Positions 41,901 through 55,684 of a DNA stretch of 64,000 nucleotides are shown here, piece after piece; the stretch's first letter is position 1; each line of letters begins with the position of its first letter. Source of the stretch: Strigops habroptila (lineage: Eukaryota > Chordata > Aves > Psittaciformes > Psittacidae); the NCBI RefSeq assembly GCF_004027225.2, contig NC_044277.2:93384283-93448282 (forward strand). The letters are read 5' to 3'. The translations under genes and the position numbers were made by a program. Below the pieces are notes generated by a model. That model had not been told where the DNA came from. It ran no database searches and worked only from the letters and a program-made list of their open reading frames with translations.

Positions 41901-44900
41901 ACCAGGTACAGATAAATACATATATATTGCAATGCTGATTATTCTGCTATGAATAACTTTTTTCATTCAAGTGATCAAAACACAAAACTAACTGTGAAAA
42001 CCAGAACAAAATGCAGATATGCATAAACCACTAACAATAACAGGGAAATTTTTTGATCCAAAACATGAGAGGATCACTGCAGGAGGTTGGTGAATAGGAT
42101 GCGACAGGAATGTCAGTAAAGGACAGGCACAAAAGAGACGTCTTGTTGTATGACACATCATTGGTGTCAGTCACTAATGATCTTCTTGACATGTTGACTA
42201 CATAGCTCAGAATGTATCAACATTACTTCTTTTTTCTGTCGTTATTGGAAGTCAGCTTAAACTTTCCATGATAGAAACCAAGGCTTGTGCGAAGGGGTGG
42301 TTGCATGTCTTGAGGAAGATTACATGTTTGACCTTATTTGGATGTGGCATTTGATAAATCTGGGACAATTAATCATGGAATAATCTATGAGATTATCCAT
42401 TTGGGGCCTCTGTCTTTTTCAGCTTGGGTTTGTGCTTCAGTTGGTATTTTTATTTGCTGAGAAAGACTGCAGTAGTGCCAAGGATGAACGAGGAAACAAT
42501 CCTGGAGAGAAATAAAAAAATTAAAAATATGGCATAAAGTAGGGAAACCTCTATAAAAGGACAAAACTGAGTGTACAGCACTGAATGTATTGGCCAAATG
42601 CAGCAGTCTGCAGATAAAAAGCCATTAATCTGCTATAGCCCACCCAGAAACCTGAAATTCCCCCCAAACTTTCAAGAACCTAATCCTCTAATAAGAACAG
42701 TTCACACCCATATCCAGAACCGCAACCTCTCATCAGTGCTTACATGGTTGTGTATTTTTGTGTTTGATATGTAATGATTTTATTTAAAATTGCCATGCTC
42801 CTAATGTAGTTATAATGATCACTATCGCTTGCAATTAGAAAATAAATCAATTTCTTCATTTAAACCATTAAAATACACCCAGCTAAAAATAAGAATTGGA
42901 ATTAAAAATTGGAAATAGAAACTAACATGCAGGGAAGTGCTAAAGTGAATGCAATCAGTTCCAGATTTAAAACAGCCTCCCCACACTCACACCCTGCCTT
43001 TCCACTACTGGGTGGTCACGGATTCACGGCTGTTACTAGTGGTTTTCTTTACAGTCATTCCAGACTTCTATTTTCACTCACTTAAAAATGGGAAGAAACA
43101 GAGGTATTAACTTAATTTTTTACATGGTCTGCACTAAGTTTCAAAATATGTCCCTAAGGAAACAGGCTTCTGAAATGGTGGTGGAGTGCTCCTAATCAGG
43201 GTAGCAGTGGGAGTCTGGAAAAGGCTCGCAGTCAGGAGAACTTGAGCTAAAAAAAAAAACCAAAAACCATTATCCCTCAGGATGGAACTTGCTAGGTTTA
43301 TAGAGGGCAGTATATGACACACAGGCTGTGACGGGCAAAGGCTGAGCTCCTGGGTGTTAGTGAGTGGTACAGCCCACTTACAGCTGAATGATAGAGCAAA
43401 TCTAGCATTATTTAGTTACTAGCTCATGCAAAGCACCCAGTATTGGCCCTGTATAAATTTCTGGAGCTTTACTTGGTACTAGCACTAGTCTGACCCCACA
43501 GGAGAAGATGGACGTTAGGTGTGCTTTTGGAATATGTCTTCCAGGTGAGGGTAATCTAAAAGGAAGCCAGTGTGCGTGCTGCAAAAGGGCTACACAATGT
43601 GAACATCAGCAGCGTAAATGGAAACAACTGAAAGATGTGCTTCAGAAGTACCCTCTTGATCCAAGATGGAGTGATAGGAGAGCCACAGACAAAAACTCTC
43701 TTCCCATCGTGTGATCAGTAGTAAAATTAAACTATTTCAATATAGCAGCCATTGGGGATCTGCTATTCTGACCTCTACTCCCATGCCAGCCCTCATCTGC
43801 AGTGTGTCCACAATCAGGCCCCATGTTTATTTTATCCAATACCCAAAGAATACCCGTATCTGGCATTTTGTGTAAAAGTAAAAACAAATCTGCATAGGAA
43901 TATTGGGATAATATTACATGGGCTGGTGTAACATAACTAAATAATCAACTAACACAGTAACTTATTTTTTCTGTTCCCATTCAGTTATTAAATAAGCACT
44001 TTAAAAGCTATGTTATTTCTTCTCGTTTTAACTTGCATATTTCTTACCTTTTTCTCCCTCCTTACACAACTCTGGTGGCCATGTGGCCTGTTTCACTTTC
44101 CCACTCTCAGGCACAACTACAACTTGGTCTGACCTCCCCTACCTAGAGGGGCAAGAGCTCGGCTTTATGTCCCACACATCCAGGCGCGTTGATTTGGCAA
44201 GTCCCAGCTTGAAGTTCTCCTGCATGTATGCAGTGCAAGGTTCAGGATCTAACTACCCTGCCTTGCAGAGCATCAAAAGAAGCACTTAGCTGCAAGGCAG
44301 CAAAGAGATAATCCCCATCTCCTCTGAGGAAAAGACCAAAGAGTCAAAAGAAAATGTCCTGAACCCCTGGCTTGGCTGCAGGCAAACTGTTAAAGCCTAC
44401 AGCACAATCCTCCTTTTTGGACACAGGGCTTCCCATACGCTCAATGTCTGTTTAGCTTTCCTAACACTAAATTACGTATTTTTAATGAGCTTTAGCAAGC
44501 TTTATCTGCAAATTATCTTTCTGACATTCTAGAATAAGTAGGGCAATAAATCACAATGTAATGCAGGTTTCATGTTGAGTCTGCTGGGATCTGTGAAGCT
44601 GTGACAATGCAGACACTTAGTTAGAATTAACCAAATTATTAGTTCGTGCACTAGCTTATTGGAAACCATTTTACCTGCAGAGTTGTAACTTGTTTTACTG
44701 TTGATCTGTAAGAGTACTTGCATTTATATAACTCTTTTAAACTACCTACAGCATAGTTCACCCTTCTGAACCCTGTAGTTACTTATAGAACAAAGTATTA
44801 TTACTCAGAATTAATGATTAGAACTGGTTTCAATACAGGTGCTGAAGACAACCACTATGATGTAGTTTTTAAATTCCATATGCTTAAAAGAAATGGTGTG

Positions 44901-47539
44901 CATAAGCTCCTGTGTAAAGGAATAAATATTTCTTTTGAGCAAGTGCACCAGAAGGTAACATCTAGAAGACCATCTTCTATACACGTACTTGGATTTTTGG
45001 TAAGTCCATCCCACACGTGGTTACACGGGTAACAGTGCACACATGCAAACAAGTTCAGACTTGAGCACCTGGAGCACTGAAGGCTGCTGTGCAGATAAGG
45101 ACTGTACACCCAATGACCTTCACTCTCTATTTCACCCTTCACCAAAGAACATTCCACTGTTTTTGGTGGAGGTAAATCACATTTAAATTTCACACTGACA
45201 CAAATTCAATCAGGCAAACTCACCACTCTCCATGTAGGACAAGCAAACTGCCAATTGCTGCGTCTAGGGGGATGAATCTGTGGAAATACCACCCTAGATT
45301 TACCCAGCATCTCGTGCTTTGTTTTTCATAGGCATCTGCTGTTGGGAAGCAGGAAACTGCCTGATGGACTCTCACCCACTCAGAGGAACTCTAACACAAT
45401 CATATTAAGTACATAACAAGCACACATCACTTAGCAGATATGCATTTAAATCCACAGCTCTTTCACAAGCCATCTGAAAGTGCTTCACAGTCTCATACGG
45501 CTTACAGATTTCTTTGCTTTAAATTTTCAATATTGTTCTATTTAATGATTTCTATAGTTTCATATGGCCCTTGATAATTGTTTCTCCTTCTATCCGTAAA
45601 TCAAATATAGCTCAATCAAAAAGAAAACAGAATTTAAATATTTTTTTATAAGGGGAAATAAAAATATGCCATTCTGTTTTGAAACCTAAGAAGAACGATA
45701 GTGCTTATCTTTTCCCATTGACTTAACATGGCTAGGATTTTATGTGCAGGATGGCCTTTGCTCTGTAGTCTGAGGATGGGAATTGTGTTTCTGTGTGTCT
45801 TTGACACAACACAAAATGCAGTGTATCTCTGATCTTATCTGAAACTATAAAGTGCTATTATGCTAAACAACAATATAATGAATGATTTAAAAAAAAAAAA
45901 ATCAGCAAATGAAGCTTAACCAGTTCTTCTAGTTAGGCTGTTAAATGCAATTAACATTCATCTTGAATTTATCCCTTTTCATTTCTGAAATAGTTTAAAA
46001 ACTGAACTAAATGGCTTCAACAGTAACAGAAGCCTCAATTCACAATTTTTTTTTTTAAATCATTTTAACATGTTTAAACATATGTTTAAAAGGTGCCTAA
46101 AACACTTTCCTGGGAGAAGGTTTCTCTGATCTCTGTCAACTATTTTTCTGAAAGTTCATTCATGTTTCTCCATCTTATTATTCATAAATCACATGATCTT
46201 GTTCCTCCTATCAATGGACTAATGCCCCAGGGGCTGAAACACAACAGTTACAACTGCAGTCCCAGTCCCATGCAGGCTGGCACATCTGCATAGATCAGGA
46301 GGCTGAAATGTTTCCTGGCACACATCTAGCTAAGATGGGATTTTATTGAAAAGTTTTGGTTAAATCTGGTTTGATATTGTGAACAAGGAAGAACATTAGC
46401 AGCACCACCACCATGTTTTAAGGGCAGCTCTGTTGGGAAGCTGCTTTGTTGAAGCGTCGACTGGAAATTTGATAGCCCAAAGAGCTGCATCATTGTGAAA
46501 ATTTTCCACAATGTGACCAAGTTATGAATTTCTGAAATATTGAAGTTCACATGTGTTTGGGATTTAAGGTCTGGCATTCAATGTTTTGGAGAATTAGGAG
46601 CTGCCCACCAGGCTCTGCTCGTTCCACCTCCAGAGCAACTGATGGTGGTTCATCCTCTTGCAGCTTTGTGTATGTGGCGTGGTCAATGTGCAAGACATGC
46701 TGAGGAAGCACAAACCAGCCTGAGGCTACAGTGTTTCCTGTACTTGCACTTCTTGACCATTGAAGGCTGCTGCAATACCAACAACAGTGTCATACTGTCT
46801 GGCAAGAGGAAATATTTTTTCTTCTATATTAAAATTGTGTATTTTAAGTAAATATGTGCAAAAAGTGTTTTTATAGAATACTAAGCTTAAGGTTAAAATA
46901 AAAAAGTGCTTTACAGATATAGTCTAAGGACTGCTGGGCTGACATTTTAAATTATGTTTTAAATAGTCCTGCTCTCTACACATAATTTCATCATATGGAA
47001 CTTTGGATTTAATATTTACTTCTCAATTTGGTCATAGCTGCTTTATAGCCATTTAATCTTTTGATAACCCCATTCTTAGCTTAGTTGTTTTAGAGCTGTT
47101 TTCCCTATTTGCTGATTATTTTAATTAGGCAAAAGTCGAATCCTCATTCCAATTTTATTCCAAAAAAATAAAGAAGCCATTCTTTTTTACCTCCATACAT
47201 ATGTCAGATTTCTCTACTCCCTTGAAGAGTAACTATTCCCTAAACTATTCCCTAAACCTGAATTAATCTTTTCTGAAAATGGATGACTAGTGTCTGAGGT
47301 TTTTCACTAGTATCTTACCAAGGGCCTTGTATAACAGTCTTAATGCTTTCCACAATCTCTTGAAAAAAAACATAAATTGGTCTTAGAATCATTGTGATTT
47401 ATGAAATTATTAAATTTCTGGCTTTTTATGGCTGCAGCACCTTGGTAGATGATAATCTTGCTGTGACACACTTGTATATCCAGTCTGTTCCATCTACCTT
47501 TGTCGTTTATAGCCACTGTGCACTTATCCCACAGTAACA
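38936..47539. other. Intergenic or intronic (minus strand), no confirmed gene
   Basis: Unique sequence apart from an A-run/CCAAAA tract near 43,250. Holds the possible terminal exon at 42.5 kb and a second minus-strand terminal-exon-like block at about 39,649-39,834. If the minus-strand gene is real, part of this is its last intron and 3' flank. Confidence 0.45.
42437..42501 (-). CDS. Possible terminal coding exon of the same minus-strand gene
   Basis: On the minus strand a very strong acceptor (TTTTTTTATTTCTCTCCAG) precedes a block that, entered in phase 1 from the 48.4 kb exon (G+GA, Gly), reads 20 further residues beginning LFPRSSLALLQSF before a TGA at 42,437-42,439. In phase 0 the block is also open, for 37 codons to a TAG. 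If the three blocks join and translation starts at 55,941, the product would be about 125 residues. This chain rests on splice motifs and phase alone. Confidence 0.15.
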
Positions 47540-47815
47540 ATGATTACTGGTAATCTGTATCAGCATGGACTTGTACTTTGTACTTCCTTATCCCATTTCT
47601 CCTGCCTTGTTCATACAGTACTCCAGTTCTCCTTGTTATCCCAATCTTCCTCTCTATGAGCATTGCCTCATTGTCATATGAGCAGATTTCCTTAATGTGC
47701 TTCCAAATCATTAGTGAAATACTAAATAAAAACAATGCCAAGACTAATCCTTGTACGACTGCACTACAAGCTTCCTTCCAGCCCAAACCTTCCCTTTTCA
47801 ACAGCCCCCAGAGCT
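47540..47815 (-). mobile_element. Ancient CR1/L3-like reverse transcriptase fragment
   Basis: Minus-strand translation shows a degraded version of the RT block that normally reads like SGVPQGSVLGPxLF (here SAVVQGLVLALFLFSI), preceded by a GW residue pair in the right place. The flanks (about 47,100-48,100) may hold more of the same element, but signal is weak. Highly decayed and inactive. Confidence 0.48.
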
Positions 47816-48394
47816 GATCTCCCTGACCCTGTGCCTCACTAACCTCACAAACACTAGAATGTTCCTATGTTCTCCATTTTAATTAATAATTGCCTATGTG
47901 GCACTATAACTAACCTCTAAATACTTCTTTTTGTTTCTCTAGAGAATTTTTTTATCTTACCTAATGCGGCTTTTGAGTTACTCAGCCACAATACACCTTT
48001 TGTAAAGACAGGAGTGCATTTGTCCCACCTACAATTTACTTCCATCTGTGCATTGTACTGCCTGTACTGATGAGGATCAAAGACTTTTTTTTACCACTCT
48101 GATCTATTTTTGTTCAGAAAACTGTTATTATTAATAGTGCCAAAGGTACCAATGGTATCATCTGTCCCTTCAGAGTGTTTGGGTTTAGACCTCTAAGTGC
48201 CAAAATGGAAAGTTGTTTCCTGGCTCCAATAGCCTATCTTGTCTTTTCCTGCCTGAGCATATTTCCAGCAGCAGACTTTTGCTGACAATATGAAGCCTAA
48301 AGTCCAGAGAACAAACAGTAGAGTTCCTGCTGTGGGATACTGGTTTGTTATACTTTATGGACCAGTGAGAGCCACATTTTCTCTTACGTGCTAC

Positions 48395-48450
48395 CTTGGG
48401 CAATAAACGATGCCAAGTCCAGGAGGAACAGTCTCTCTTGAACCGGTTTG
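48395..48450 (-). CDS. Candidate small coding exon, phase-compatible with the 55.7 kb exon
   Basis: A 56-bp minus-strand block between a good acceptor (TTTCCATTCACAG) and a donor (CCCAAG/GTAGCA). Its first base completes the codon left by the exon at 55,685-55,955 (AG+C, Ser), and the frame then reads KPVQERLFLLDLASFIAQ, a plausible amphipathic helix, leaving one G over. The phase match with an independent upstream block is the main support. The implied intron is about 7.2 kb. Blocks this short are easily found by chance, so confidence is low without transcript evidence. Confidence 0.28.
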
Positions 48451-50039
48451 CTGTGAATGGAAAGTGAATCATAGAAGTGAAGTTCCTGCATCCTTCAAAT
48501 GACAGCACTCACTTCCTTTATCTGAGGCTAATGCTTAAGTTCATGCCCATTTGCTTCAGAGGCAGCATCTGAGACTGGTAACGTTCGTTTTAAGGCCCAA
48601 AATCGAGGTGTCTTTTAACAGATTAAGGAAGGAAAGATCTTTTCTTACCCTTCCTCATAAACCTCCCCCCAAAGCCAAAAGAAAGAAGATTACTTCTCAA
48701 ATCTAAATGCTGTACTTTAACAAAATAGTTCTTAATGGAAAATAATGTTCTGTGAGGGTAAAAGTAAGTCAGTTGTGTTCGCTTGCACTGAAGTCTGCCA
48801 GAACATGTGTTCAGTAATGTATTCTGAGCTCGGTATGCTCACCTGTAGAACTGTCAGGAATAATTACTACTTGGGTGCCTGAACTGCCATTATTAAAATA
48901 ATGGTGTGCTTAGTCATTAAAAAGCAAAATTAATGCAATTCCATTTCAAGTTCTAAACTGGCAAATTTGTAGAAAGCTCTCAGATTGGCTTGAGAAGATT
49001 GCTGAATATAAGTAATGCAAGTTCCGAAATGATGAACATCCAGGGCCCAAATACCCCTGTGTACCTACAGTAAAATGGCAGAAGACAAAAGTCTTGTGGC
49101 ACAGGAAAACCAGGTGAGTTCAAGGTCAAGGTCACTGCTGATGCGACAATGAAGTATGGCTTTGAGGACTGACCACATAATATTGGGACCAGACTGTGCT
49201 TGGCATTACAAAAGGTAAAAAAATAATAAAACACTCCCTAGAGAATACACGAGCTCAAGAAGTGTTATGAAGTATTGTCTCACACTAGAAAGCTGCCCAC
49301 ATTCGAGTAGTAATAGAATAGTTAGACATGAAGGTGATGATTAGTATTTTAGTACCAGGTGGTTTGTTCTGAACTTTGAACTGGCATGGGGAGGCAGAGA
49401 ACAACATTTCTCTCACATGTTCCACCCCTTTCAGCCATACACTCACCCATGTTTCTAAAGAAAATTATATGAACCCTGCAGTTCCTAAAACCAGATCTTC
49501 CTTCAATGAATTACTAAGTAACACCAAATGCACCCCAATCTCCACACTGTGGTGCAGATACTGAGTGAACTCACTTAGGATGAAATATGAACCATTACAA
49601 CAGGTAGACATCCATATATGCATTAATATCTTCTACTTTGGAGTAGAATTAGCACGTGTAACCACACATAAGCAGTCAACTATTCAAATATTCCATCTCT
49701 GGAAGTTTAGTTCAGATTTAGCAAGTAAATCAGGTAAGGCAGTAGCTTCACTTTCCAACAACAAAAGCTCCTTAAACTGGTAGCTTAAAAATTGCTATTA
49801 AGGCCTTATTTGCCTAACTGTAAATTCATACATTTTTACAATGTATTAATCAGTCTGGGTAATCCTGTCTCCAACCCTGGTGACAGAGTAATTGACGTAG
49901 ATATATCTGGAAGGATTTTAGCCTCACCGGCAGAAGCCTTCCCACCTACAATGATATGATGAGCAATAAGAAGGAGCATGAACACCAGAGTCCTTGAGGT
50001 CAGGCTAGTGGAGAAAAAAGGTCAGTTAGTGCAAAATCT

Positions 50040-50059
50040 TGACTGCATGCATGCAGTCA
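50040..50059. promoter_or_regulatory. 20-bp perfect palindrome
   Basis: TGACTGCATGCATGCAGTCA is identical to its reverse complement, with no spacer. It could be a dimer binding site (two everted TGACTGCA halves around GCATGC) in otherwise unique AT-rich DNA. Function unknown. Confidence 0.4.
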
Positions 50060-52461
50060 TTATTTATAAATTACAAAATGTTTTAAAGCCTTCACCTTAG
50101 ATCCTCAGTTTATGAAGAAGTACTAACCGGCTTTTTGAACAAAGATCTTCTTTTCAAGGTTTTTATACGGCAATGCAAATATAGCGCTAGGATTAAGTAT
50201 CAGATCAACAAAAATGTGTTAAAAACTGAAAATGTAGTTCAGAATAAAAAGTCAGAGGGAATTCCAATCCACCACAAAACATTGTGTGCAGAGAAAGGAG
50301 CTAATCTGAATAGGCAAATTAGTCCCTGGAGTTATTTGTTCAGGACCATTAAATTAATACATTTAATGGTTGCCAATTACTATGCATGTATGCTGCTCTA
50401 TGCCAATGATGAGACACTGCTGGTCATGCATTTTAAAACCTTAATCAGGATCAAAACCTGGGATTCTTTTCTCTTTATTTCTCTTTTTTGTTAAACACAC
50501 TTACATGTGCAACTTCTTTACTTTCAAGAATACCGAACTTACACACATTGACAAGAGCTAATAGCTGTACTCCTTACTATTAAAACTCCTTTTGTTGGGA
50601 AGCAGATTTGAAGATACATGTAAGCAAAAGATATATAAGCATGTAAATTATAGATGAGTTACTACTGTATCACTCTGTATCAAACACAGAGTGGTCTTGA
50701 TGTAAGTGAAAGCAGAAAATTGCCACAACCAAGACTGTGACTCCATTACAAAAACTGGAAACAACTCATTGGTAAGGACTAAATACATTTATTTTGAACA
50801 AGCTCTTTAATTTTGTACCAGAATATAGAGAGCTTTGGAGATTATGCAGTATGTTTACTTCTGTGTATATATATCTATACATCCCAGTGTCCACAGTGTG
50901 AGCTATAAAACTAAGAGAATGTAATACTTATTTTCTTATGACTGCTATTTAAAATTCAGCTCTTACAGATTGTGTTTGATCATTCAGAAGGGCTGACAGC
51001 AAATCCACTACGTGACTTGATAGAACTAAACAGGCAAAACTGAGCCCTTATCAATGACAGATCATTTTCATAAAACAAACAAAAAAACATTTATACTTGA
51101 CAAATCACTTGTGTTCTACCTTAGATTAGAAATCCAGAGAGCAAGCACATGGTTTTAAAGTTTCTAAATCCCTAAAAAAGAAATTAATCAAATGGATTCT
51201 CTGAAAGACATTTTCACTTTCTTTCTAAGTAGCACAAACTAACAACAAAGCCACGCACATGAAAATTAAATCTAAATTCAACAGCTAGGACAGTTTACAA
51301 ATCACTTCCGTAGCCCTGAAACAGGACAAAAGGAAATAAGTATACTTCATGGTTGGTAACCTATTAACTGACACCAACTGTTGCAGCTGTGAATAAAACA
51401 AATGCACGATAAGATTAGATATGTTGATTGCACCTGGCCATCTGTAAATTGCTGCTTACCATAAGAATCACATGCTTTCTACTAGTCACCCTGATAAATG
51501 CAGAGTAACTGTTGTTGGTTTGTTGGGTTTTTGGTTTGTTTTTTTTTCTTTGGTAAATAATAGAGGAAATAATAGGGTAAAACTTGTAGGCAGCAGATTT
51601 GTTTTTCTAGCTTGTGCAGAGTTTGCCCAAGTGTTTGCCGGCTTTGAAAGGGAGAAGGAGTAAGTCAAATAAATGAGACTGTATCTCACCAGTGTGGACA
51701 GAACAAGCCATCTAAACGTGTTTGTTTCATATGGAAAGAGAGAAAAGCACTCTGGAATGAAATTGCCTTCAGGACTGCAAAGGCCTTGCAAGACTTTCTA
51801 TGGTTTTGAACAAAAATACAATATACGTATAAGTTAACATACCAACGGCTACAGCAGTCACTTTTTACCCCTTGAGGGAGTCACCAGCAGCTCCTGACTT
51901 AACAGCTCCCCTTATTTTTAGGCTAGAAAAACCACAGAGGAGGCTTATTGCATGTGCCACATGCAGATGCTGCTTCGCCTACTCGTGAGCAGGCGTCAAA
52001 ACGAGAGGAAGCAGAGGGCGGCTGTGAAGAGGAACGTGGGGCTATCACACAGACCAAGGCATGCAAAATTTCTGGCACACCCCCCAGAGCTGCTCTCCCA
52101 CTCCCCGCATCACTGCTGGGGTTGGCGTCTCCCCAAGGAAGGCAGCTGTGGGACAGTAAACATTTCATGGCCCAGGAAGCACACAGAAGGCTGGGAAGTA
52201 CCTGGCAAGTGCCTGCTCCTCTGCAGCAGGGCAGTGCCATGCGCTGGTGAATGACTGACCACTGTTCCTGTGTGCAGGACAGTGGGGTGCCACTTCCCAA
52301 ACCTGCAGGAAGTATTCCTGCTTTCTCGTGGGAAGATGCAACTGAGCACTGCTGCCTCAGAGGCATCTGAAGGATCACTTGAACTTGCCAAGTGTGCAAC
52401 CAGACAACATACTCACAAATCAATTTGAAGAATCAAAAACTATAATGGTAAATAAGAGCTC

Positions 52462-52538
52462 TTTGCCCATAGCAGGGGTGTTGGAACTAGATGATCTTAA
52501 GGCCCTTTCCAACCCTAACTATTCTATGATTGAATGAT
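52462..52538 (+). mobile_element. CR1 3' UTR stub
   Basis: Only the last 75 or so bases of a CR1 are present: AGGGGTGTTGGAACTAGATG, CCTTTCCAACCCTAACTATTCTATGAT and one altered tail repeat (TGAATGAT). An extremely 5'-truncated insertion. Confidence 0.82.
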
Positions 52539-55488
52539 TTTTTTACTCCAGCTAGATACTGTCCTCAACTGTATTAACCAAACCTGAAAAACTGCTCTAC
52601 CATAATGCTAAAAATGTACCTGTATAATTTGTCCTTGTTACAAATGACAGTGCCAGTGTGCAAGGCTCTCATTTAAGTAATGGCATATCACACACAGCCA
52701 GTTTATGTATGCATGCAATATTACAGCCTCATTAAACAACAGATTCCACTGCTCCTGTCAGCGAGTGCTTAATATAATGCTGTTACCCTGCATTCCAAAA
52801 GGAAAACAATTGCAGTCAAAAGATTGTAAATACAATCAAATGTCTTAGTTGAAGGATTACCATGGCTGTGAGATAGTCAGCTGCCAGATATCCTTTCATG
52901 GCTGGATTTGCTTAGAAATCTCTGAACAATCCAAAGAGCAACCAGATACCACTTCTGCTCCCCTAGTTTTCAGCAATTTTGGCATTATATGTCGAGCTTT
53001 CCTGAGCAGCAGCCCATTTGACACTAGGATGTACAGCAGCATGCATTTTGAAACCTCAGTTACTGAATATAGATATGGAGTATATAGATTACAAAATACA
53101 TCAGCATATATCTATGTAAGAACAGCAGAGCTTCTTCCATTTATAGCAGTAAAGATGGTATTATATTTCTAGGGTAACAAAATGGAAAACCAAAAATAGA
53201 TTACTTGAGAAAGCTTAAACTCTGCATGATTTTTATCTTCATCAGTAGGTGGCAATTTATCTGCTCACTTGCTCCATGTGATTCTGGAGATGAAATCAAC
53301 TGCCCATAGGTAAATTTTTGCCATGTAAGACATTTTTATGTGAAATTTTTGAATGCAAGATACCCACTGGGTGAATGCTGTTCAAATTTCCATTACATGA
53401 TTAAAAAACAAATTAGTGAAGAAGTTAGAACAAATTAGAGTGATGCTGAGAACATGGAAGCAGAAAGTACAAGACATGGCAAGCTGTGGGCCAGTGGAGC
53501 TATGCAAGGGAGCCAAAAGTCTGCTGGCACCTGCCTTGAAAAGCCTTCACCCCAGAAGGAGTTGGGAGCAGAGCTGTGCATAGAGAAGCAGTAGAACAAA
53601 AGTGGAGTAGGGCACACCTACACCACAGCTCATTCCCAGCTGCTGTATAAATACATTGGAGAACAGGAGCCACCCTTGAATCACAGCTGATGGGACACAT
53701 AAATCAAGGGTGAAAATTTGAAAGCATCTATGTACCCTCCTGATATGCAAGATGACTTATTTACAGCTGCTTCAGTTTTTTTTAATGTTATAATCCGTAG
53801 TGTACATTTATCCTAAAAAGTGCCTCCAGCGCGTATTGCTATAGGAACTTGGTCATCTTCTGTCTTTTTTAGCTCTCTAGTCTAAATATTGTTTTTTTCC
53901 GCAGTGCTCTCACTACTTGTTTTTGCCAGTGGGTTTGGGGTTTTTTTCCCTTTTTATATATACAGTGAGAAAAGGTCATACAGAGAAGTCTTCAGTACAA
54001 TGCCTGTGCATATGTATGTGCTCATATTAGCAACATGCTGCAGTGCCTCAGAGATGTTCTTTGATAGTTGTACACCTCTGGAATGAGCATTACTTGTACA
54101 CCCACTGTAAGATACAGAAGATACAGTGTTTTACCCTGGTTACTTCCACCCTGCATGAAACATCTACCCTGGGAACCACTTAACTCAGTGCCACATCAGC
54201 AGAGGCATGAGAAGGAACTTTGTGTCACAGGGGTGAAAGCATGAAGAAAAGCCAGAGATCTGCATTGAGACAAAGTAAGTACCCCAACTCTCTTCCCCTC
54301 TGCCCTTCCCCCTTCCCTCCCCCCTGCACTGGGCCACACGTGGTCTTTCTTGAATACAGGGATATTTTCTGATATATCAACAGGATTGACACCTTGAATT
54401 TCAAGGGCAGTCCTGCTAAACCAAACTAAGGGCTGTTTAGCTCTTTTATGGAAAAGCTTTGAATAGCAGGAGTGCAATATTTTTCAAATTTCTCAACTAT
54501 TGTATTTATAATCAACAAAATTACTATACACTAGCATCCTCTTATACAGTATTCAATAAATCAGTAGTTTTACAAAGCAAAATTCAACAGTTCAGGTTTT
54601 TTGAATTCATTTCTGGTACTTAGATTAGACAACAGACTTTGTGTATTGGTGAAGCACATGAGCTGAGGATTAGAATTTTTGAATAACACATGGAAATTGA
54701 CTGATTCTTGTACTATGAAACACCATATAACATTCTAGATTCCTGAGGTTCCACACAGACAATTTGTTTTTTCTGATACTGATTAATCAAACTTAAATAA
54801 AGACTCTATAAAGCAATGCAAATTCAGACATCCTGCCTCACCTGAGCACACCTGCTCATTGAGATTACTCATATATATGCTTCTTGAGTGTGACAGCTAG
54901 ATCAGGATTACATAGGGTATTGTAGAACTCTGCCACCTTTTTCTGTCCAGAAAGGTACAATTCTTAGAGAAAACAAGCTTTTGAAATAGATTTATTTTTT
55001 AAATAAATATTAATACTTAATATTAAACCAGTAACCTTTTTCTGCACAAGCAGCATAAGCAAGGTAGGTGACAGAGACTGTAGAACAGGCCCTGGCAAGT
55101 ACAGAATGGTATCATGTGAGCAATCTATTCAGAAAAGATTAATTAAAAAAAAAAAAAACCAAAACAAAACTATTTGTAATTGTCACACCACCACCATCAT
55201 TAAGAACAATTATAAGGAAGGAAACAAGGAAGAAAGCCAGACTTGTATTTGTCCTGAGGACAAAAGGAAAAATTTGTAAGAAACCTACTCTTTCTCTCAT
55301 TCTTTTTAGATTAAAATGTATTTTGCCTTTTCCTACCAGAACCTGCTGCTGCTTTTTTTTGACCTCTGCATCAAAAACACCAAATCAGAAAAACTGGAGT
55401 AAAATTTGTTTGACAGGGATTAATCTGTTATGTTTGAAGACTACAGGGCTGAATGAAGGGATGAATTTTTGAGTACAAAGGCAATTTT

Positions 55489-55537
55489 ATGATAAAAAAT
55501 TATGACTAAAAAAATATGATAAAAAATTATGACTAAA
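55489..55537. repeat. 27-bp tandem duplication
   Basis: ATGATAAAAAATTATGACTA plus AA occurs at 55,489 and again at 55,516, exactly 27 bp apart. A local duplication, 150 bp downstream (in minus-strand sense) of the candidate exon. Confidence 0.9.
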
Positions 55538-55684
55538 CATTGTCTAAAGTTGAAATACCAGAAAATGATACGCCACTCTTAAGATCAGTCTTAATGGCAT
55601 GATGCTGCTGGTTCTAGTCACAGTTATTTCCGTGCCTCAGGAGATCCTAAAATTAAAGACATTTAAAATAATCACAGTTATTAC

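Larger units (their letters stand above)
48451..55684. other. Intergenic, or intron of the candidate minus-strand gene
   Basis: Mostly unique AT-rich DNA with one GC-richer patch at 51,944-52,400, a CR1 stub at 52.5 kb, octamers at 50,173 and 54,816, and the palindrome at 50,040. No independent gene supported. Confidence 0.5.

Noticed and set aside
50135-50494. 119-codon plus-strand frame
   Set aside because: Lys/Asn/Ile-rich, typical of AT-rich chance frames; no related sequence recognised.
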